A stretch of DNA of 11,066 bases from DAISLF01 sp964517345. Its GTDB lineage: Bacteria > Patescibacteriota > Gracilibacteria > Peribacterales > Peribacteraceae. The notes beneath the pieces are model-generated. The model was not told the DNA's origin. It saw only the letters and a program-made list of their open reading frames with translations, and ran no database searches. This document shows, in pieces, positions 6,186 to 11,066 of the stretch (its first letter is position 1; every line of letters starts with the position of its first letter). The translations under genes and the position numbers were made by a program. The stretch covers positions 1-11,066 of the forward strand of contig CAZFBZ010000044.1 of the NCBI GenBank assembly GCA_964517345.1, given 5' to 3'.

Positions 6186-6215
6186 AGAGTACGGTGTACG
6201 ACCGTTCACTGTCAA
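6186..6215 (-). promoter_or_regulatory. lexA promoter (TTGACA-N18-TACTCT)
   Basis: Minus strand: a perfect -35 TTGACA (6215-6210), an 18-nt spacer, and TACTCT (6191-6186), the same -10 hexamer as valS. The expected start is about 6179. This is the best -35 in the window. Confidence 0.65.
6196..6207. promoter_or_regulatory. LexA operator, distal box (GAAC-GGTC-GTAC)
   Basis: Minus strand GAAC-GGTC-GTAC matches GAAC-N4-GTTC with one mismatch. It lies entirely within the spacer between the -35 and -10 of lexA. Its centre is 25 bp from the proximal box. An overlapping smaller palindrome, GTAC-GGT-GTAC (6189-6199), is also present. Confidence 0.6.
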
Positions 6216-6255
6216 ATGCTATCACAGAAAAGCGCTTTCATGGCTTTCCAGAGCC

Positions 6256-7521
6256 TCAGGCTGCAGGTGCCGCCGGTTGCGTCGCCGTCTCCGTAACCAA
6301 TTCCCCCAGCGTTGGGGCGTTGGCTTCGCGCGGGATCTTCTTCCACAGCGGACGCATCAGCTTGAGCAGTGCCGCGATGCAGCAGCCCGTGAAGAGGCCG
6401 AGGCAGACGAGGCTGGTGGAGAGCGACGTGCGGTCCGCAACGGCGGCGAACAGCGGCGGGAAGAACGCGAAGAAAATCTGGAACATGAAGCCGCGTACCG
6501 AGAGAATCGTCGCGCGCACATCGGGCGTCGTCATCCGGTTCATCAGATCAAATGTGAGGGGACCGAGGAAACCCCACATCACGCGGACGAGAATAATCAG
6601 CACGATGCCGGAGGGCGCCGGAGGCAGCAGACCGAGCAGCAGCAGGAACGTCACCGCGGGGATCGCGATGAACAACATAAACTGCCGGTCTTTGAGCCAG
6701 TGCGCGAACCGGTACGACTCGCGTGAGGCCACGGCGGAGAGCAGCACGACCGCCGCATGTACCATGCCGAAATAGCCCAGCGGCACGCCGGCTTCCACCA
6801 GGTAGGGCTGCGTGAACCAGTAGAGCGTGATGAGCAGCGAGCCGAACAGGCTGTCGATCAGAATCACGTAGCGCAGACGCTTGTCCCCGATAAGGCTGCG
6901 ATGCGCCACTGCGAGCATCGTTTTCAGTGCCTTCTGGCCCCTGGAGAGCGTCATGCGCGGCGGCTCCTCGAGAGTCATCGTGAGCAGGATCAGCCCTCCG
7001 AACACCGGCAGCGTTGCCCAGAAGGCCAGGCGCAGGCTGATAACCGCCAGCGCGCCGCCGACGAGCCCGGCCAGCGCCTCGGCCCCGAAGCGCATGAACG
7101 CCTGGTTCCCGAGGCTTTTGCGGAACGACCGGGCCTTGCCCTCGGCCTCCAGCGATTCGAACGTCAGCGCCTCGATCGTGCCCGACTGAAAGCTGAGGCC
7201 CGTGGAGAGCAGCGACGTGGCGGCGAGGAAAAACCAGTAGTTGGTGCCGATGCAGTAGCACAGCACGCCGACGAAGTTGCAGGCTGCGCCCGCAATCAAT
7301 GTGTTTTTCCGTCCCCACCGGTCCGCGATGTACCCGGACGGGATCTGCCAGGACGCCAGCACCAGCGCCGAGATGCCCTGCATGACCAGCACCTCGAAGA
7401 GCGACATGCCCGACTGTTGCAGGAACACCACCAGGATCGGCAGGTAAAACAGCGAGCTCGTGCCCGCTTTGAGCACGGTCAGCTTCACCCGGTTTCGGCG
7501 CCAGGAGGCGGCGGATTCCAT
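6256..7521 (-). CDS. Major facilitator superfamily transporter
   Basis: 421 aa, a polytopic inner-membrane protein of about 12 spans. Motif A of the superfamily is clear between spans 2 and 3: G63-YIADRWGRK-72. It is followed by the SGTIEAL(T)FESLEAEGKA block seen in many drug- and sugar-efflux-like MFS members. A charged central loop (about 185-215, EEPPRMTLSRGQKALK) divides the two halves, and the C-terminal tail (about 395-421) is cytoplasmic and ends in Thr/Pro/Ala-rich residues. The substrate cannot be predicted. ATG at 7521; a TAGAAT box ends 6 nt upstream and there is no Shine-Dalgarno sequence. It lies 38 nt after the polytopic hypothetical protein and 96 nt before lexA. No convincing terminator separates it from lexA, so some read-through into lexA is possible. 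Confidence 0.9.
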   Translation of the reverse strand: MESAASWRRNRVKLTVLKAGTSSLFYLPILVVFLQQSGMSLFEVLVMQGISALVLASWQIPSGYIADRWGRKNTLIAGAACNFVGVLCYCIGTNYWFFLAATSLLSTGLSFQSGTIEALTFESLEAEGKARSFRKSLGNQAFMRFGAEALAGLVGGALAVISLRLAFWATLPVFGGLILLTMTLEEPPRMTLSRGQKALKTMLAVAHRSLIGDKRLRYVILIDSLFGSLLITLYWFTQPYLVEAGVPLGYFGMVHAAVVLLSAVASRESYRFAHWLKDRQFMLFIAIPAVTFLLLLGLLPPAPSGIVLIILVRVMWGFLGPLTFDLMNRMTTPDVRATILSVRGFMFQIFFAFFPPLFAAVADRTSLSTSLVCLGLFTGCCIAALLKLMRPLWKKIPREANAPTLGELVTETATQPAAPAA

Positions 7522-7527
7522 GTATGG

Positions 7528-7533
7528 ATTCTA
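7528..7533 (-). promoter_or_regulatory. -10 box (TAGAAT) of the MFS gene
   Basis: Minus strand TAGAAT (7533-7528) ends 6 nt before the ATG at 7521, so transcription should start on the A of the ATG. No -35 of quality is visible. It lies in the 38-nt gap after the upstream gene. Confidence 0.4.
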
Positions 7534-7559
7534 CTCGGAACCGTCTTTCCGGCCAGCGT

Positions 7560-8462
7560 TCACTCGATCACGTCCAGGTCCTTGTTCTTCTTAAGTTCGA
7601 TGTAGGTGATCGTCCAGACCGTTTCCTGGAATACCTGTAGATAGCCGAACAGATAGCTGGCGCCGTAGACGAGACCGATACCCGTTACCGTCGCGGCTAT
7701 CACGCTGACTGTCGTGGAGAAGAAATACGCGAAAACGATTGCCACGCCGACTACGATGCCCGGAATCAGAATGACGATGACGGTATTGAGCATCGTGCGG
7801 ATGGAGATCACGAGGAGCAGCATCAGGAGGAACATGACCTGTCCCAGGTAGCTCACGATCATCTTGAAGCTCAGGCCCATGGCCTCGAAGATGCCCGCGC
7901 GCGAGATGACGACCGCGGGTTGTGCGAAACTGAAGAAGAACTTGAGAATGTTGGAGAGAACCCAGACGCCCGCCACGATCATGATCATCACGAATTTCAC
8001 GTCGCCCGGGATGTAGCGCGCAGTCAGGGACGACAGGCTGAGCGCGGTCGTCCAACTGCTCAAAAGCAGGAATTCGTGGATCGCGAGGATCGGAAAGAAA
8101 TTGTAGAGCGCCAGCACGAAGCCGCCCTTCACCTCCTCGCCGCGGTGCGATTTGGCTGCGAGGCCGATGATGGCGCCCATGGCCAGATTCGGGAAGATGA
8201 ACTCGATGCACAGCAGGATAACGAAGAGCACGAGGATGACCACGAACGCCCACATGGGCACGTGCTCGTAGAGCCAGATCGCGTCGTCGAACAGACCGAC
8301 CTCCTTGCCGCTGGTGAAGCTGTACAGGAAATACAGCTGATAGCCGATCAGCTTGATATTGAGCAGCGTCTGGAAGAATGACGAGAAAAAGCCCCAGCGG
8401 CGCAGAACCTTTTCGCGCCTCGTGAGGGCCCAGGCCTCCGCGATGATTTCACGGGGGGTCAT
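7560..8462 (-). CDS. Polytopic membrane protein, 300 aa, unknown function
   Basis: Very hydrophobic, with about six or seven spans between residues about 25 and 285. Loops are short; a charged stretch AKSHRGEEVKGG lies near 105-115, and the tail ELKKNKDLDVIE is cytoplasmic. The N-terminus MTPREIIAEAWALTRREK and a mid-protein segment (FSFAQPAVVISRAG, EAMGLSFKMI) recall the repeated 'EAW.LT/EALK.SW' pattern of several uncharacterised bacterial membrane families, but no family is assigned. Its ATG overlaps the stop of the LCP gene (ATGA at 8462-8459), so translation is probably coupled and the two proteins made together. This makes a role at the cell envelope, in or near the LCP pathway, a fair guess only. 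Confidence 0.8.
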   Translation of the reverse strand: MTPREIIAEAWALTRREKVLRRWGFFSSFFQTLLNIKLIGYQLYFLYSFTSGKEVGLFDDAIWLYEHVPMWAFVVILVLFVILLCIEFIFPNLAMGAIIGLAAKSHRGEEVKGGFVLALYNFFPILAIHEFLLLSSWTTALSLSSLTARYIPGDVKFVMIMIVAGVWVLSNILKFFFSFAQPAVVISRAGIFEAMGLSFKMIVSYLGQVMFLLMLLLVISIRTMLNTVIVILIPGIVVGVAIVFAYFFSTTVSVIAATVTGIGLVYGASYLFGYLQVFQETVWTITYIELKKNKDLDVIE

Positions 8463-10186
8463 AGGCGGTAGTACTCGTCGTCGGAAGAGCCGGAGGCCGT
8501 CGGGGAATCAATGATGGGGAAAGAGGCCTGTGTGCCGCTGCCGCTCAGCCAGGACGGGGCCGTGCTGCCTGTTCCCGTGGAGGACAGCGCGCCGCTGCCC
8601 GCGGGGGCGTCCGGTTCCGGCACCGACAGTGCGTCCATATCTTTCCACTGGTCATCCACCGGCACCAGGTCCTGAAGAGGCGTATAGGTGTAGTCCTTGC
8701 CGAGCACGATCGTCACCTGGCCGAGCAGGTCCGGGAGGATGTCGGCGGGCGGCGTCGTAGCCGGTATCTGGAGCAGTCCGCCGAAGAACTCGGCAAGAGA
8801 CTCGTCCTCCGGCAGCTTGCCGATGACGACCGACGTTTCGCGCTCTCCCGCAGGATCATCACGGTCCTCCACGAGGTTGCCTGATTGCTCCACGCGGAAG
8901 CCGAAGCGTGTGAGTTCCGCGGCCAGCCTGCTGGCGGCACCCGAGGGGGCGCCCGCGTTGTAGACGTAGATCTGCGGCTGGGCGAGGAGGATTGACCGGC
9001 TGTTGAGCAGGAGCGCGGTGAGCGTTTGGATCTGCCGCCAGTTGCCGGAACCCTCCGGAATGGAGACGGGAAGCAGGACCGATGCGCCGGCAAACAGTGC
9101 CAGCGGAGGGTTGTAGAGCAGGCCGCCGGGCGCGGGCTGGAACGTGGAGTAACCAGTCTGGTTGTTCAAATGCACGCTGATGACGTTGCCGCGTTCCATC
9201 CGGTCGGCGATTTTCCCGGCGCCGAGGATCTCCTGGAAGCTCATGGTTGTCAGCACGTTCTCCGAAAGAATCTGGAGGAAGGACGTGATCTTGCCGGGGC
9301 TCGTTGCCAGCCCCGCCTCGCCGGCCTTTTCCGCGATCGCCTTGAGGATCAGCTGCTGGCGTGCGGACCGGTCGAAGTCGCTGGTGCTGTGGCGGCTGCG
9401 CGCGTACTTGAGCGCCGTTTCGCCGTCCAGGTGCTGGGGGCCGGCATGGATCACGAACGTCTCATAGCTGTAGTTCGGTCCGGGGTACTGCGAATCCACA
9501 ATGTCCTCCGGCACGATGACGTCGATGCCGCCGAGCGTGTCGACCACCTTCACGAACGCGATGAAGTCGACCTTCACGATATGGTGGATCTGCACGTGGA
9601 ACAGGCGGCTGACCTCGTTGCCCAGCTCCACGAGCGCCTCTTTGGCCGCTTCCTCCTTGGTTTTGCCCTGCGCGCGCAGATAGCCCTTATAGTCGCGGTA
9701 GAGTGAATTGATGCGTCCCTTGCCCATCAGCTTGGACGATATATAGAGATCTCGGGGGATCGAGAGCAGCACGACGCTTTTGGTTTTCTTGGGATCGAAG
9801 CTTGCGATCATCATGGAGTCCGTCAGATCCACACCTTCGTGGGATTTGTCGCCCGAGCCGAGCAGCAGGAAGTTCGTGTAGCCGTGGGCGTCGACCGGCA
9901 GATCCGCACCGGCGACGGACAGGAATGAGTGCGGCGTGAGGATGCGTAGCGCGACGAGCGCCTTCACCGTGCCCGCAAGCAGCACGAGTCCGAGCAGGAT
10001 CGTGAGCAGTACCAGCAAAATCCTCTTGAGGACGTGCGCCTGCTTTTCCTCCTCCTTGCGCTGTTTCCAGCGTCCGTACCAGCCGAAGACGGCGCCGGAC
10101 AACCGTGCCAAAAACGGTGCGGCCTTGATCAGCCCCGGTACACGCTGAGGTTTCTCCTCGCTGATGCGACGAGTCGTGAACGTCAT
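8459..10186 (-). CDS. LytR-CpsA-Psr (LCP) family protein with LytR_C domain
   Basis: 575 aa, a single-pass membrane protein. Residues 1-53 are a basic cytoplasmic tail, about 54-80 the membrane anchor, about 104-290 the LCP catalytic domain and about 404-500 a LytR_C domain (IYVYNAGAPSGAASRLAAEL). A Ser/Gly/Thr/Pro-rich tail ends at YYRL. Conserved LCP residues are present: D123 in LTDSM, R145-D146 in IPRDLY, R158 in GRINSLY, GGIDV near 219, and the ARSRHSTSDFDRSARQQ block (262-278). LCP enzymes move lipid-linked glycopolymers onto peptidoglycan or proteins, outside the membrane. The start at 10186 is preferred over the longer open frame (to 10762) because upstream codons overlap the DUF1624 gene and its terminator, and a TACACT box precedes it by 9 nt. 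It overlaps the next gene by 4 bp. Confidence 0.93.
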   Translation of the reverse strand: MTFTTRRISEEKPQRVPGLIKAAPFLARLSGAVFGWYGRWKQRKEEEKQAHVLKRILLVLLTILLGLVLLAGTVKALVALRILTPHSFLSVAGADLPVDAHGYTNFLLLGSGDKSHEGVDLTDSMMIASFDPKKTKSVVLLSIPRDLYISSKLMGKGRINSLYRDYKGYLRAQGKTKEEAAKEALVELGNEVSRLFHVQIHHIVKVDFIAFVKVVDTLGGIDVIVPEDIVDSQYPGPNYSYETFVIHAGPQHLDGETALKYARSRHSTSDFDRSARQQLILKAIAEKAGEAGLATSPGKITSFLQILSENVLTTMSFQEILGAGKIADRMERGNVISVHLNNQTGYSTFQPAPGGLLYNPPLALFAGASVLLPVSIPEGSGNWRQIQTLTALLLNSRSILLAQPQIYVYNAGAPSGAASRLAAELTRFGFRVEQSGNLVEDRDDPAGERETSVVIGKLPEDESLAEFFGGLLQIPATTPPADILPDLLGQVTIVLGKDYTYTPLQDLVPVDDQWKDMDALSVPEPDAPAGSGALSSTGTGSTAPSWLSGSGTQASFPIIDSPTASGSSDDEYYRL

Positions 10187-10195
10187 GTGCGTGAG

Positions 10196-10201
10196 AGTGT
10201 A
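10196..10201 (-). promoter_or_regulatory. -10 box (TACACT) of the LCP gene
   Basis: Minus strand TACACT (10201-10196) ends 9 nt before the ATG at 10186; the predicted leader is 3 nt. The -35 region is poor (TTCCTC at 17 nt). No Shine-Dalgarno sequence is present. Confidence 0.45.
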
Positions 10202-10227
10202 GTGGAAGGGGATCGCCCGAGGAAGAG

Positions 10228-10249
10228 TCCGGGGGCAGAAAAACCCGGA
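10228..10249. repeat. Inverted repeat TCCGGG-N10-CCCGGA
   Basis: Perfect 6-bp arms (10228-10233, 10244-10249) in the gap between the LCP and DUF1624 genes, about 27 bp upstream of the LCP -10. It lacks a T-run after the stem on either strand, so it is not a terminator. It could be a regulator site for the LCP operon. Confidence 0.3.
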
Positions 10250-10283
10250 ATTAGCAATTGGTGTTTTGGCCAGCAGGCAGCCG

Positions 10284-10304
10284 AAAAAGACCACTGTTGT
10301 GGTC
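10284..10304 (-). terminator. Intrinsic terminator of the DUF1624 gene
   Basis: On the minus strand GACCAC and GTGGTC (10304-10299, 10294-10289) form a 6-bp stem with an AACA loop, followed by TTTTT (10288-10284). It starts about 32 nt after the stop codon at 10336. It isolates that gene from the LCP operon. Confidence 0.7.
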
Positions 10305-10335
10305 ATGCACGCGCTCGGGCTCTCCGGTGCATTTT

Positions 10336-11066
10336 TCAGCCCGCGATCAGACGCAGAATCATCAGCAGGATCGGCTGATGCACCAGATAGATCCAGAGAG
10401 CATAGCGGCCCGGCCAGGTCAGCCACTGGAGCAGGGGAGACGCAGCGGATGACGCCGGTGCGGGACGCAGTCTTCGGACGTAGATCGCATTCCCGAATGC
10501 GACGCCCAGGAGGATCCAGCCGAACCACGGCAGCAGCGGATAGTAATCCACGCTCGAGAAACCGGCGGGCATTGCCCCGAGCGGGAGCAGCAGCGATGAC
10601 GACGCGGTGATGTTTCCGATGACGGGGCCAAGTACCAATGCCAGCAATCCTGTCAGAATATTCCATTCGCGCAGGGGCGCGAAGAACGGCAGGATCAGCG
10701 CAGAGACGCCGATAAGGTGGAGAATGCCGAAGCGCACGAATGTCTCCGGATCGACGAGCCACGTCGCGAGTGACACACCCAGGCCGCAGCCGATGAGTAT
10801 CACTCCCCGGCGTGCGTACTTGGCCGCGATCTTCCTGCGCGATGTGCCTTCATCTTTTGTGCGCCCGAAAGAAATGGCGAAGCCGATACCCACCAGCAAT
10901 AAGAAGAGCACCGCCGTTCCGCGCTGCACGGCAAGCCACCCACCCGAGAATAATGCGATATCCCAGCCGTGAAATGCCCACAGGTCATAGGCCGCGTGAT
11001 ACGCGATCATCAGGACGATCGCGAGAGAGCGCAGCAGATCCAGTTCCGGATAGCGGACGGGGCGGG
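10336..11066 (-). CDS. DUF1624 / heparan-alpha-glucosaminide N-acetyltransferase-like membrane protein (5' end beyond window)
   Basis: 242 residues are visible, entering from the right edge. The frame reads RPVRYPELDLLRSLAIVLMI then AYHAAYDLW, the N-terminal signature of DUF1624 (HGSNAT_cat) proteins. Its His in the first span is the residue thought to act in acetyl transfer in the human enzyme. The rest has about seven hydrophobic spans with motifs typical of the family: FLLLVGIGFAISFGR, KYARRGVILIGCG, FGILHLIGVSALI, DYYPLLPWFGWILLGVAFG and the C-terminal RYALWIYLVHQPIL. It probably moves acyl groups across the membrane to an extracellular or periplasmic sugar, so a link with surface glycans and the nearby LCP protein is reasonable but unproven. 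The true start lies a few codons beyond position 11066; the ATG at 11010 is internal. Confidence 0.88.
   Translation of the reverse strand, partial: RPVRYPELDLLRSLAIVLMIAYHAAYDLWAFHGWDIALFSGGWLAVQRGTAVLFLLLVGIGFAISFGRTKDEGTSRRKIAAKYARRGVILIGCGLGVSLATWLVDPETFVRFGILHLIGVSALILPFFAPLREWNILTGLLALVLGPVIGNITASSSLLLPLGAMPAGFSSVDYYPLLPWFGWILLGVAFGNAIYVRRLRPAPASSAASPLLQWLTWPGRYALWIYLVHQPILLMILRLIAG

Noticed and set aside
6160..6225. Longer LexA starting at a GTG at 6225
   Set aside because: The extra 22 codons coincide with the TTGACA/TACTCT promoter and both operator boxes and do not resemble a LexA N-terminus.
6226..6245. Palindrome AAAGCGCTTT after the MFS gene as a terminator
   Set aside because: It is a short self-complementary stretch without room for a loop and without a proper stem plus T-run on the minus strand.
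5404..6726. 440-codon plus-strand frame opposite lexA and the MFS gene
   Set aside because: Low-complexity Arg/Glu/His-rich translation antisense to two well-supported genes and spanning the lexA promoter.
10187..10762. Longer LCP protein from 10762
   Set aside because: The extra codons overlap the end of the DUF1624 gene and run through its terminator; the promoter box and basic N-terminus fit the start at 10186.
1..11066. CRISPR arrays, insertion sequences, tRNA or rRNA genes
   Set aside because: No regularly spaced repeats, transposase motifs, cloverleaf-capable stretches or rRNA-like sequence were seen on either strand.

Overview
The window looks like a bacterial chromosomal contig of fairly high GC (about 60% by eye), made of two contigs joined by a run of exactly 100 N (4203-4302). 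The standard code fits: nearly every complete gene ends in TGA (one in TAA), which argues against the UGA-glycine code of Gracilibacteria. The style (tiny uncharacterised membrane proteins, a C4 zinc-ribbon protein with a Pro/Ala/Lys tail, compact spacing, almost no Shine-Dalgarno sequences) suggests a candidate-phyla-radiation bacterium, perhaps the Peregrinibacteria/Peribacteria side. That placement is inference only.

Layout. Positions 1-1148 (minus strand) hold four small genes: a 123-aa protein of unknown function, a 52-aa and a 93-aa single-span membrane protein, and a FmdB-type zinc-ribbon protein cut by the left edge. Positions 1149-1481 are a divergent intergenic region containing a promoter, a strong intrinsic terminator on the plus strand with no protein gene before it (a candidate ~72-nt small RNA), and an operator-like inverted repeat. 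Positions 1482-4202 (plus strand) hold a 125-aa membrane-anchored protein and valS, whose 3' end is lost in the gap. Positions 4303-10186 (minus strand) hold, in transcription order, a LytR-CpsA-Psr (LCP) cell-wall ligase-like protein, a polytopic membrane protein overlapping it by 4 bp, an MFS transporter, LexA, and a Y-family DNA polymerase cut by the gap. Positions 10336-11066 hold a DUF1624-type membrane acyltransferase cut by the right edge, followed by its own terminator.

How the parts work together. lexA and the polymerase form a compact SOS mutagenesis unit: the lexA promoter has a TTGACA -35, a TACTCT -10 and two GAAC-N4-GTTC-like boxes placed over the spacer and the expected start of transcription. 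The LCP protein and its overlapping partner probably act at the cell envelope. valS supplies Val-tRNA.

The most striking pattern is window-wide. Seven genes have a -10-like hexamer (TATACT three times, TACACT, TACTCT, TAGAAT, GATAAT) ending only 6, 8 or 9 nt before the ATG, and none has a usable Shine-Dalgarno sequence. The expected transcription start then falls on the ATG or 2-3 nt before it, so leaderless mRNAs look like the normal mode of expression here.
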